Positions 29,901-41,113 of a DNA stretch of 64,000 nucleotides are shown in pieces. The notes under the pieces are model-generated. The model was not told where the DNA came from. It searched no databases and was given only the letters and a program-made list of their open reading frames with translations. Position numbers and translations under genes: made by a program. The DNA comes from Lyophyllum atratum (lineage: Eukaryota > Basidiomycota > Agaricomycetes > Agaricales > Lyophyllaceae), in NCBI GenBank assembly GCA_014905825.1, contig JACGCN010000015.1, forward strand, positions 62,001 through 126,000, in the 5' to 3' direction. Every line of letters starts with the position of its first letter. Within the stretch, counting starts at the first letter, position 1.

Positions 29901-30245
29901 TGTGGAGTAGGATTTGGCCTCGAAATAAGCGTCACTATCAAGAACGTGGGGCCGGTGACCGGGTCAGAAGTTGTTCAGCTCTATGTCTCCTATCCAGACA
30001 TTGGCCTCGCTACCCCCAAGCTGCAACTGAAAGGTTTCGGGAAAGCAAAGGATGTCAAGCCAGGCGCAACACGGACTGTTTCTATCAAACTGAACCGATA
30101 TTCAGTGTCTTTCTGGGATACAGAGAGGAATTCTTGGCATGCGACTGCTGGACAGTACGGTTTACATATCGGACGGAACTCTGTGGATCTACCTTTGCAA
30201 ACTACGTACAACCTGCAGAAGGATTTCTTTTGGACTGGTCTGTAA
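26947..30245 (+). CDS. GH3 beta-glucosidase with PA14 insert
   Basis: Releases glucose from beta-glucosides. The N-terminal barrel has LLGAPNWWNT, RMSDGPNG/VRG, CNIQRTPLGGRSFESFSEDPHLSG, KHFVANDQEHER and the nucleophile Asp in GIVISDWYGTYS. The second domain has LAADGIVILKNKDNLLPF and AVIGPNAK, followed by a PA14-like insert (GEVGWLCTFYS...TKQTPGDFFYG). Then come PLTLPVHAEDIP, a fibronectin-type III-like end (ITIKNVGPVTGSEVVQLYV) and FFWTGL before the stop. This order is that of PA14-bearing bglI enzymes. No signal peptide is seen, so it is probably intracellular. The intron between SDGPN and GVRG appears to use a GC donor (AAT/GCATGA). At least ten introns. Confidence 0.86.
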
Positions 30246-30343
30246 TGTCACCAATAGTGATAGTGATAATAAAGAATTTGTACATGTCTCGCAAGAGCTT
30301 TATGTCGGGGAAAGATCACGTTTGGTTGAGCCGACTCTCAAAA

Positions 30344-33197
30344 ATGGATCCCTCCAGCCCGTCCAAACCACAACTACCAGCCCAAGAACTTCAACGCAGG
30401 GACCCGCGGACACTAGTCAACCTTGCCGAGATTCTCTCATGTCTTTCTGCCCTACAGTCCGAAGAGGCAGAGCACTCAAGCTCCCTTACAGAGCTTCTCA
30501 ATGCCAGAGAGCCTATTGTGGTGTCTTTGAATCGCCTTAATTCCCTGGTTCCCCACGTCGATCTCCTGCTGCGCGATGCGTCACTGCTATCTGAGAAGGT
30601 CACGAACACTGCTAAAACGGCTGAACGGGTTGGAGGACGTGTACGGTCACTCGATGACGAAATGGGCCGCGTGCGGGCAGCGGGGGACCGTGTCGGGCAG
30701 GTCATGGAACTCAAGGCCAGCTTCGGAACGATGATTACCTGCTATTCATTAGCTGACGTCTCCTGCAGTCTTCATTGGCAGACCTTCAGTCATCTATTGA
30801 CAATCAGGATTGGGAATCTGCTACCCGACACTGCGCACGGGCAATGTCTCTACCAATAGAGGTCATTTCAGGACCCTTCGCCGAAACGGCCGTTGTCAGT
30901 CTATTCACTTCAATCGTTGGTTACCGAATTCTCAGAAATCAAGCCAGCCTACATCAGAGAGTCATTTGCCACCAGCTCAAACATTGCAAGAAGCAAGGGA
31001 GCATCTTCTTGCCGTTTTCCGTCGCAGCTTTGAACAGGCCTCCCGATCTCGTGACTCTACAGCGACTACCCGATTCTTCAAACTTTTTCCAGCTATTGGA
31101 TGGGAAGACGAAGGACTTGATGCATATGCAGCTTTCGTGGTTGACCTTGTTCGCGTCAGAGCCCCTGCATCTGCAAAAAGTACGTCACAATCACCTCGCC
31201 CGAATTTGGTTATTGAATTCTTATTGTCCAGCTTCTTCCCCCCTCTACTATATAACCGCCTTGACCGCCCTGTTCGAAAGCATTGCCATGATCGTCGACC
31301 AACACCAGCCTGTTGTTGAAAAGTACTACGGTCTTGGGAAAATGCACAGCGTTGTCAAGCGCCTCTTGTCCGAATGCGATCGTGTGGTCAAAGGTATAAT
31401 AGAAGGATGGGAGGAGGAACGAACAATGCAGCGCAAGGTAACTGAGCCTCTGTCGTTGTTGTATTGGCAGCGTCTTCGATGATGTTTGAAGCTTGTAGAC
31501 ATCACAAACAATCCGCCAATACCCATGTTCTCTCCAACAAATCGGCGCCCTCTAGCTTCCATAAACGCTGACGAGGCTGCTGTCGACCCACGCGAGATCG
31601 ACCGAGTATTATCAGAGCTTGCAGGAATGATTGGCCGATGGAGCTTATTCAGGAAATTTCTGCTAGAATCCCTCTGCGTATACATATTTCTTTGACTTTG
31701 AGCGACCTTCATTCATCACGTTCAATACAGGACGATACCTCATACCCTGTTACCCCCGACCTTCCGGAACACGAGCGCGCGGACGCTGATGCAGGCCGGG
31801 TGACGGCGGACCAGGACACCAGTTATATCGACTCCACCGAATCCTGTCGGCTCTTTGACTGGTTGATAATGACATATTATGTTCCCCTTGAAATTTGGTA
31901 TACTCGAACGAGCATCGACAAGGTTTTATCTCCTTTTTGTCTCCTTTTTTCGCTAGTTTTATTTGCCCATTGCAGGCCCATCGTCTATCAAGCACCGATA
32001 TCTCACAATCACCCCCGACGACCACTACACCCGACGATGTATTCTACATCCTTAAGATAGTCATTTCCCGCCTCCTGTCGACGGGCGCTCCGCAGGCAGT
32101 GGAATCTACGTTTGAGCACCTTCGGGGTGTCATGGAGCAGGACTATATTGGCATCATCAAGAAGAAGCTGGAAGATGTATATCGCAACGCAGGAGTGTCA
32201 GGTCCTGCGCGTGGTGAGAAGGTGGACAGGGACAATCGTGTGGCCTTTATCGTGAGTCTTTCTGTACATTTCCTGGTAAATGATGCTTATGACTCGTAGA
32301 TCATGCTCAATGACCTTGATATCTCGTCCTCGCATCTGGACCGTTTGATGCGTGATCTGGGCGGAAACCAGACAATAAACCAACATTTCACAGAGGAGCA
32401 CCAGCCATTGATCAAAAATCATTTAACAGCCTTCTCTAATTTGGCTCCCAAGCTTCGCTCTACTCTGAGAGTGCGTTGTTGCAGTTTTTTGCTGCTTATC
32501 TTCCTTACATCTCTTTTTAATAGCTAGGAATAGAGCAGATGTTCAACCAACTTATGCGACCAAAGCTGAGAACCCTCATTCCAGATGTTTACAAGGACGT
32601 GTCTTACCTGTTGGACGACGATGCGTACTCTGCTGCCGAGTATCAGGATGCCGTCAGGAAACGCTTCATCAAAGCCTGGGAGAATCTTGTCGATGGGTAT
32701 AAGGTTAGTCCGTCATGCCTAGCCATTAAGATACAAGACACTGATAATTGCCGCCGTCGCTGTATAGGAAACCTTCACGGAAAACAATTACCGATTGTTT
32801 TTCGGACTTACTCTGGACGTGGTTCTCAGACCTTGGGAAAAGTTCATTTTGACGCTCAAGTTTACAGAGGTGTGTTTCCGCCGTGCAACGAGATCGTCTG
32901 CGATTGATTGACCTTGGTGTAGCTGGGTGCCATACGGTTTGACCGTGACTTGAGATCCATCACGACATACCTGGCATCTCAAACGGCCTTCGGAGACGCG
33001 CGAGAAAAATTCGTTCGCCTCCAGCAGATCTCGACACTTTTGAATCTTGACAGCGTAAGTGCAGGGGTATACTCATATGAATTGACCATTTACTATCAAT
33101 ACAGGAGGAAGACGTCGATGAATTCTACAATAGTTCGGGGATTACTTGGAAGCTTAGTTCCACTGAGGCGCGAGCAATTGCTGGATTGAAGCTATGA
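30344..33197 (+). CDS. COG4: Conserved oligomeric Golgi complex subunit 4
   Basis: A lobe-A subunit of the COG tether, for retrograde vesicle docking at the Golgi. The N-terminal coiled region (LLRDASLLSEKVTNTAKTAERV, SLDDEMGRVRAAGDRVGQVMELK) is followed by WESATRHCARAMSLP, LPPAQTLQEAREHLLAVFRR, RFFKLFPAIGWEDEGLDAYA and FESIAMIVDQHQPVVEKYYG. These match COG4 homologues block for block. The end reads QTAFGDAREKFVRLQQISTLLNLDS, then EEDVDEFYNSSGITWKLSSTEARAI. About ten short introns. I chose the ATG at 30344 (MDPSSPSKPQ); an upstream in-frame ATG at 30283 is possible. It starts 98 bp after the beta-glucosidase stop. Confidence 0.88.
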
Positions 33198-33315
33198 TTC
33201 TCATCGGACATCGAGAATATGTACCATAATTTGTCGTGTTATACATATACCCTCGTGCTAGCTAATTGTCGTTCATACGTTGAGAAAATACAGTGTACAT
33301 AGCAACCCTACTCAT

Positions 33316-34254
33316 CTACCCGCGACGCAGTGCATTTAACCTGGCTTGTAAGGCATCCTCATCTGACATAGCACCCCCTCCAGGCGCCGCCCCCGAACCT
33401 TGGTCATCCCCAAGTCGCGGAGCTTGTCCGAATGACTCACCCAGCGCGACTGGTTGCCGATGGGTGAGCGGGGAAGACATGGTGGCTATGCCGGTCGGCG
33501 CGTCGGTGAGCTGGTTTAAAGGATGAGAATAGTATAAGGGATGCAGTAAAGGCAGGCGGCCTACCTGCTGTGATAGGCCGACACCAATCTCGTCTAAAAC
33601 CTCTTTCAAGATCTTATCGCCCTCCTCCTCCTCCTCCTCCTCTTCATCCATCACATCATCCACCGCCTCTGACATCATATCTTCCTTCATGTCCATCATA
33701 GAGCTCTCCTTCTCAAAGTCGTTCATGATCTTCTGGATTCCAGGTAGATTGAGACCCCGGTTCATGGATGCCATGGCCTGGAAAGTGTAAGGATTGACCA
33801 CGAGCAATTAGATCGAGAGTGTACACACTCGAGTTGCCCCACGCATCGCGTCTGCCATTTGCTGGTTACTTCGCAGCGTTTGTATCCGCAAGCCGACGGC
33901 TTGAAGCTGGGTGCGCATCTGGTAGAACTTTTGAACGTAGCGTCGAGTTCTAACGAGGTCCTTGGCCATGACTTTACACGCATTCTGTTGATAGTCAATG
34001 CTCGCCCTGGAGAGCTGGGGGTAGACGTACTAGCTGACCAGCCTTTGCGCTCTTCTTAATATCCATAATTAGTTTCTTCTCGCTTTGTTCAAGCTTGCTA
34101 CGCTCTCGGTCAAGTTCGCGCTGGGCTTTGGCGAGCGAGCGCTGGTGCTGGCGCAGGCGCTCTGCAGGCGTCACTGTACGGCCAAACAGCGTTTCCTGCA
34201 GATATTTCATTAGAAGTATAGAACAGGAATATGGCGGCATACGATGATATTCAT
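33316..34254 (-). CDS. VPS2: ESCRT-III subunit Vps2 (CHMP2-like)
   Basis: Polymerises on endosomes for multivesicular-body sorting and recruits Vps4. A tiny first exon encodes MNII, spliced to ETLFGRTVTPAERLRQHQRSL and the basic helix ELDRERSKLEQSEKKLIMDIKK. Then come the conserved KVMAKDLVRTRRYVQKFYQMR, IQTLRSNQQMADAMRGATRA, MNRGLNLPGIQKIMNDFEKES and an acidic hinge with a run of glutamates. The C-terminal DEDALQARLNALRR is a MIM1-type helix that binds the Vps4 MIT domain. Length (about 240 aa) is normal, with 4-5 introns. Confidence 0.9.
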
Positions 34255-34314
34255 GGTGAAGATGGAGGAGATAAAGAGAGAAGCTGCGGGTGATGACCGC
34301 AGTTGGTGTTGAAC

Positions 34315-35228
34315 ATGTCGTCGTCTCTTCTCAGCATCGGCTCAGAATGCTCCCATCCCGCCTGCAACGAGCTCGACTTCCTGCCCATCGTCTGTCGTTG
34401 TGAAAAGCCGTTCTGCAGACATCATGCTTCTCCGGAGAGCCACCAATGTACATTCCAGTACAACCTGACCCATGTTCCTTTCCGCAAACTACGCCGCTGC
34501 GATGTCAGCGACTGCGCTGAGCCCGCTCTCAATACGGCATGTCTGCAATGCAATAAGTCCTTCTGTCCTGTGTAAAGTACTTTCTGGCCCTCGTTATCCC
34601 TACTCATCCCCCACCACAGCCATCGCCATCAGACATCACATTCATGCACTGTGTCTGACACCCCACCGTCAGAGAAGACTGTGGCTGCTCGTGCTCTCCT
34701 GGCAAAGAACTTTCCTGCGTCCTCGAGCAGAAAGGTGGTGCCTCAGCGCGTCGTTAAAGTACCCACCGACCCTGTCAAGTTGGCACAATACCGCAAAATC
34801 GAGCTCATGAAGATGCGTCACCGTGCTATCCCTGGCGATCCCAAGGACGGACCTTCGTCGGCGCCTCTAGATCAACGTCTTCATGTCAAAGTCGTCATCG
34901 AGGGAGGCTCCGAGAAAGTCTTCTGGTTTCGCAAGGTGTGCTCTTAATATTTCCTCCAGCATCAACCGCTCACAAGGTGTAGATGACCATCGCAGGCAAG
35001 GTTCTTGATTTCCTTACAGCACATCTCAAACCGAAATCATCCAATGAATCTGCATGTCCCCTTCTAGTCGTCAGACAAAGCATATCTGATCCTTGATTAT
35101 AGTCTCTTCAGTTGATGAAAGTCCTCGCTGGCGAAGACAATCATGTCTTGCTCAACGATAGGACCCTCGCCGACCAAGTGGAAGATGGAGACACGTTGCT
35201 TATAGCGAATTTTGATCCAAAAGCATGA
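34315..35228 (+). CDS. AN1-type zinc-finger protein (ZFAND1-like)
   Basis: Two AN1 fingers open the protein: CSHPACNELDFLPIVCRCEKPFCRHHASPESHQC, written here only to show the C/H pattern as CSHPAC...CRCEKPFC.HH......HQC, and RCDVSDCAEPALNTACLQC..SFCPVHC. A linker follows with AARALLAKNFP, then a ubiquitin-like C-terminal domain (RLHVKVVIEGG, FWFRK, KVLAGEDNHVLLND, LADQVEDGDTLLI). This architecture matches ZFAND1/Cuz1-type proteins, which link the proteasome and Cdc48 to stress-granule or arsenite responses; that function is known for homologues, not shown here. At least three introns. Confidence 0.8.
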
Positions 35229-35357
35229 TAATTCTAGGTGGTGTTCGTTCAACGAACATGAGACTACCTTTGAATACAGCAATGCAAGTAAGGCTATAAT
35301 CCAGCAATGCGAGGTATACTATAGATGAGAGAACAATGCGATGAAATGTGAAAGCGA

Positions 35358-38300
35358 TTATGAAACGAGTGCGGCGAGGCGTCTGAGATGGGACACATTA
35401 AGGTACGCAGGGACGTAGGTCTCCAGGCCAGAAACTTCACGAGGAAGAGGGAGTTCGTATGGACCCACTTCTTCCGTTTCTGGAGAGAGAAGCAGGTGGT
35501 CGTTACGGTCGTTAGCTTGCACGCGGGATGCGACGACGCGCAAGATTTCAGGAGAGATGGGATTCTAAGGGGTAGTGTTAATGTTGATCGAAATTGGCAG
35601 GAGATAGACTGTGCGGTACCTCGTAATCTGCGACGTAATAATTGGTGCACATTCGTTGGATCTGCATGGGACTTAACATCCAGCAGACGTCGTAAATAAT
35701 TTCAATATCGGCCGCTGTGGCCTAGGAAAGGATGAAGTCAGATTGTAAATCTTCCTTCCGTGGACGAAGCTTACCTTCTTCAACTGCAGCAGCTTAGTAG
35801 CCTGCATCAAATGCTCGAGCTGAAGGGTACCTTCAGGCATGTCGTGCGATTTACACCACTCTTCGATTCGTGTGATGTTATACTGAATTTGCATCGCTAA
35901 GGACGAATATCAATATCAAGTGCTGTGCCTATGGTTCAAGCACTCTTACCTCGCTTCCAAGAAGAAAAGTTCCGTCGCATGAGAAGGTCATTGAAGCTCG
36001 TGACCCCAATGAGTTTGAGGAGCTCGGTCACAACCTGGTGCACCACCGACTCCTCCATGTAATAGCTCTTCAAGCTCTTCCACACCTTGTTCAAGAGGTT
36101 CAAGATGTCGTCCATGCTGAATGCTGGTTGACTGTTGGTATTAAGAATACGGTTGAACAGGCGACCACCGCCATCACTGGTCGTAAAGCCTGGAAGTGAC
36201 TGGCTCTCGATGAGGGCAGGAATGACCATCTTAGATAGCTTCTTCTTCGTTTCCAACATCCAGGTATGATAGATGTTGTACTCCAAGCTGTCTAGATCGT
36301 GTTTGACGACAGACACGAGTCGTTCGTAGTCATTCCAATCGAACGGCCGGACAGCATTCTCTTCACCAGGGCCTATGCCCTGGAGCATGTCACTTTCGGC
36401 GACACAGATGAATGATAACATCTCATGGACATTGGACAACCAGAAAATGCCAGGAACAATAGCATCTTCACCGTTGAATGACTGTTCGAAGCATTATAAG
36501 AACTACACATCACATCGAATTGGGAAGTACATACCATAACGTGGCCTTGGATGGTTTGCATGACGTTCGCCAAAAAGCGTTCGCTTTCCTGGATGAGGCC
36601 ATACTTCCACATTTCATTCGTTACCAAGCTGATGAGATTGGCGGGGAATAATATCTCCTTGACGGCAGAAGGATTCGTCAAACTTGGCGCTGGAATTTTG
36701 AGACCGCGAATTAGGCCATCCAATACGTCTTCGTCCAAGCGCTTGACGTCTTGCATGAGACGGATCTTTTCCTCCGCAGGGTCATCGAGATCTCTGATAT
36801 CGGGGAGACCATTCACACCTCGGAAGCGGAAGCTGTCTTCGCCGTTATAGGCAACCGAGACGGCACGGGGATTCAGAGCCTGGCTCTTCTTGACGTCAAT
36901 CATGATCTCGTCTGTGGAGGTTCGGTAGTCGGAAGGTCCAAGAGCGAATACACCCGCAGAGCTGTGTCTTCGTTGATGTCGGTTGCCGGCGCCTGCGCCA
37001 CCGCCACTGGCATTAGCATTGCCGTTGGGTGCTCCGTTCGCTTCTCCGAGACGCAAAGCAGGTGCGAAAGTGGGTGAAAGAGGAGGTTCTGGCCGAGCGC
37101 CACGAGTGAGAGCATTCAGAGCATTAGAGCGATTGAGCTGCTCGCGAAGGCTGCTAACTTCGTTCTTGAGAGTCATGATAACAGAGTTATCCTCCTGGTT
37201 GCGAGAAGGTGCTGCTTCGATGGCCCGCTGTTGCGTTTCAAGGTGGGTAGCTTGACGAATCAGGTCGTCCGTCAATTTTAAAATTGTCTCCTCCTTCTCG
37301 GCTGCTTTGGCAATAGCTTCCTCTAATCGTTTCTCGACGTCAGCCTTTGCAGACAATAGTTCATCTCGGCGGGACAGCTCTGCCTCAGCGGCAACAAGAG
37401 ATGTATGAAATGTCTTTGCGCGCGTGTCTGACTCCTCGTGGCGATTGATCCATTGCTGTAACTGTTGCTCCAGTTCTGTAAGCTGCGCCTGAAGTTGCTT
37501 TTTCTCCGCTGTCCGTTGCTGAAGGGTTTGCGTCAACTCCACGACCTTGTTCTCCAACTTGTACGATATTTCCTTGAACTTCGAAACTGAACGCGCTTCC
37601 GCTTTCAATATTTTCAGCTCTTTGCGAGCCAGGCGACGTCGTAGGCAGGATTGAAGATAGATGACATGGTTGACGTCAGAGCGGAAGGCACGCCGGGCAA
37701 ACCTGCACACGGCGGTTAGATTGTGTGATGGAAGATGAGCCGTACACATACAAGCCACGGACAAGACTCTGCAATAGACATGCTGCCTGCCCATTCTTTT
37801 CTTGGACATAGAATCGCCGCGCTTGAACGCCACGAATGCCTACAAAACATGTCAGTATGGCATTCTAGGAGTAGACCAGACAGCCACTCACGGCTTTGGA
37901 AGAGAGTGATGGCCCGCTTGATATCCAAGAAATGCTTTCTTTGAACAAACCGCCTGATGCCAGTTTGCAACCGAATGGCAGCAACCTCGCGGCGAATTGA
38001 TTGAACAAGCTTCTTTGCCAGGATGCCTCGCCACCAGGTCTGTATCTTTATTGTAGCCCGTCGGAGGTTCTGGTAGTTCTTGACCGCCATGCGCCTGCGC
38101 ATATTCTTCTGAACTACAGTGACCATGGCATTCAGCCGATCAGAGCGCAGAGACTCCAGTGCGGCAAGCATGCCAGCCCGGAAGAAAATTTTTGTGAGGC
38201 CATTTTGGTACATGTCAGGGTCGGCGATAGTCTTCTCGAGTATAGTAGAACAAAGGCGTTTGAGGTCCATAGCTTGAATCATCGGCTGCCAGTCCGAAGA

Positions 38301-41030
38301 TGGAACAAGCATGTAGTAACTATACAGGTGTAAGTCCAGACCAAAAGAGGGAGCTCACGATCCTCACCGTTCCGCAAATTCCTCGTATACCCATCGAGTT
38401 GGATATCCAGCGCAACTGATTCGAATAGTTTCAAGGACACCACAAGCCCGTAATTGTCCAAGGACTTGTTGGGGTTGGAATTCCCAGGGCTTTTTCAGCT
38501 CGTTCGGTTTGATGCACCTAATGTAGTGGACGTTCGTTACACTGAGCGTGTCCATCAGCGTTATCAATGAAGCCTTGAAGATGGAACCCTGCGTGGGCTT
38601 CTTGTTCGCGGCACCCGGCCGCTTCGAGCCAGCATTAGCGCCAGCATTGGAACTCTGCGCAACAAAAGACTGCCGCCCTGGGTCGGGAATAACAGATGAA
38701 CGGCGTGATCCCGTACTCCCAGAATCAGAGAAAGCCGGAGACTGCAGGATGAGGACTATCAGGAGCCTTCGTGGATCTCCTCGTCGAGTTAAGAGGCTGC
38801 ATCGAGGACTTCCTTGAGGAAAGGGTTCTTGGTCGACGCAAGAAGAGCCATATGTTCGTCAGGTACCGTGTCTCTATTCTTTTCTAGGAAGCCTTCCACT
38901 TCGTATGTGACATCCAGTGCATAATGCGCAATTGTGAACGCAGAGTTGCCAAATCGCGGTTTCTTGTATATGGTCTTGAACTCGGGTTTCGGAAGGAGCT
39001 GGGTATTGAGCTTCTGTAGGAAGGATGCATCGCTGCCTGACGGCAAGCGCGACTCTTCATCCAATAGCGCCAGTACGCCCAATTTGCCCTCAATAGCATC
39101 AATGCAAGGCTGATTATCTGAGAAGTCGATGAACGTCCAGTTGATCTCCTCCTTCATGTATTCCTCTTGTTCGAGCTTGAAAACGTGTGAATTGAACTAT
39201 ATAAAGGTCAGTAGTATGTCCAGTTGAGTAGCAAAGGGCCCAAACCTCTTGTTGTAGCTTTTCGTTGGCATAATTGATGCTGAATTGTTCAAACGAATTC
39301 TATCGTAAAGCATGAGACTATGAGACGCTAACGGAGGCTAGTAAACCAACCTTTTGGAAGTGTTCGAATCCATAAATATCCAGAACGCCTATGAACATTT
39401 CCGCTCGATCAGCAGCATCCCCGTTCTCCCCAGCCAAACTCTCGTTCACGATTGCGACCAGCCATTCAAACATGCAAGCATAGACGAATTTAGCGACACT
39501 ATCCCGGACAACCGTCGCTTGCACAACATTCAGGGAGGTAACAATCTTCTCCGATCGCGTTATAATTTGCTTCTTGACTGTCCATTTCTTGAAGTCTGCG
39601 AGGTTGACACCAAGAAACCGCGTGGCCAGCAGGAGAGCGGCGTCATTGTCATCAAGAGACGCTTCGTTGCGGAGAGGAGTGATCTTGACATTTCCGAGAT
39701 GTAAGAGGGCAGCCAGGAGTCGGAACACTGCCCATTGCTTCTCCACGCTTATACCAACGGTAGAGAGTGCCTGCTGAGTAGCTCGGAACTCCTCGCTGTC
39801 ATCTACACCAGCGATAGGAGTCGAAGAAGGGCCACCTTGCTTCAAGAACTGAAATTTAGTAACATCTGCGTCAAGTCCCAAATCTTTGCGCTCTTTGAGG
39901 GGTGCACCGGCACATAGTTGATAGAATATGTGGTAATTGCGCTCCGTCAGTGGCTGGAAGACGATGCGGGATCGTTCCAGCAGATATGTTCGAATACGGG
40001 CGCCGACAATTTCTTGTTTACCATCAAAAAGAATCTAAAGGATAAAATCAGTTGATCTCTGCATTAATATGTAAAATCGGTGCCGACCTGAATGTATTTG
40101 CCAAATCGAGAAGAGTTGTCATTCCTGGTAGTTTTGGCGTTACCGAAAGCTTCCAAAATGGGATTTGTTGCAAGGATCTGTCGCTCGATTTCACTGGAAT
40201 CATCCAGTGAGAATTTTGCTTTTGCTTTAGAGCTCGCATCCGGGGGGTTCACAGAGGCAAGGTAACGCATGATGAATTTGGCCTGCAGTCGAAATTCCAG
40301 CACAAGTCGAGGATCAGGGGCTGGCACACACTCACAGATTCAGTTTTTCCGGCACCACTAAGTGTGTGTAAGGATATCACTCGATCAGGGTAGTAGAGGA
40401 ATTGAATTACCTCTCGCCCGAAACGATGATAGTCTGTCCCATACCCTCCTTTCTCATAGCAGTATACGCGTCCTCTGCAATGGCAAATAGATGCGGCTCG
40501 AGCTCCCCCCTCCTCCTACCACTATAGGCTTGGATGATCTCGGGTCCGTAGAGGGTGACGCGTTGAAAAGGATTGACAGCAATGAGCACAATTCCGCTGT
40601 ACGTGTATATACTGTGTTGAGCATAGCGATTCCGGATCGTATGAAGGACTGGGTGGAATCAGTGGCGAGTTGATATGTAGGACGTATAGGTGCTCGCACC
40701 TGATGGTTCGTTGAGATGGGAGAGGGTTGCCAAATCATCGGCGGTTTCCAGGAGTGGAGGGTTGCGTAGTGGTGGAAGACCTTCTTTGCTATCCTTAATA
40801 TCCTTCCCGGTCGTGTTTATAACGATCTCCTAGAGGAAAAAGGATGTCATGTGAGTTCTGAACTGAGCGAGAGTAAACGGGTGGGCAACCTTGCCGCGTT
40901 CGTCAATGAAGACGAGCTTGAAGGCATCGTCTGGACCCTTTGTGACGGAGGACACCTCTGCTGATATCCATGCGAGGTCCTTGTCCTCGAACCAGACGCG
41001 GGTGCCTTTGCTGTATATGTTTTCCGCCAT
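35358..41030 (-). CDS. MYO2: Class V myosin heavy chain
   Basis: An actin-based transport motor for vesicles and organelles in polarised hyphal growth. The protein starts [21 protein letters not shown] (SH3-like N-terminus). The motor has [13 protein letters not shown] (P-loop), [17 protein letters not shown] (switch I), [15 protein letters not shown] (switch II/relay), and [15 protein letters not shown]. Six IQ-like segments follow ([34 protein letters not shown] and others). A coiled coil spans roughly 37.2-37.6 kb, then a basic/Ser linker and the globular DIL cargo domain ([39 protein letters not shown]). It ends RRLAALVS at 35358. About 15 introns. Its start is 83 bp from the divergent membrane-protein gene. 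Confidence 0.94.
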
Positions 41031-41113
41031 CCGGGTCGACGAAGAAGGGATGGAGGAGCAGCAGTAAAGTCGTGTGTTGTCGTTTGTTGATCGGCTAGTG
41101 GCCAAGACTTCCC
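41031..41113. promoter_or_regulatory. Short shared upstream interval: myosin V / membrane protein
   Basis: 83 bp separate the two divergent start codons. Both leaders and any shared promoter must lie here or inside the genes. No TATA-like motif stands out. Confidence 0.45.

Noticed and set aside
29900..30859. 319-codon frame bridging the beta-glucosidase and COG4 genes
   Set aside because: It reads the beta-glucosidase end out of frame and then happens to join the COG4 N-terminus; stops, motifs and introns support two separate genes.
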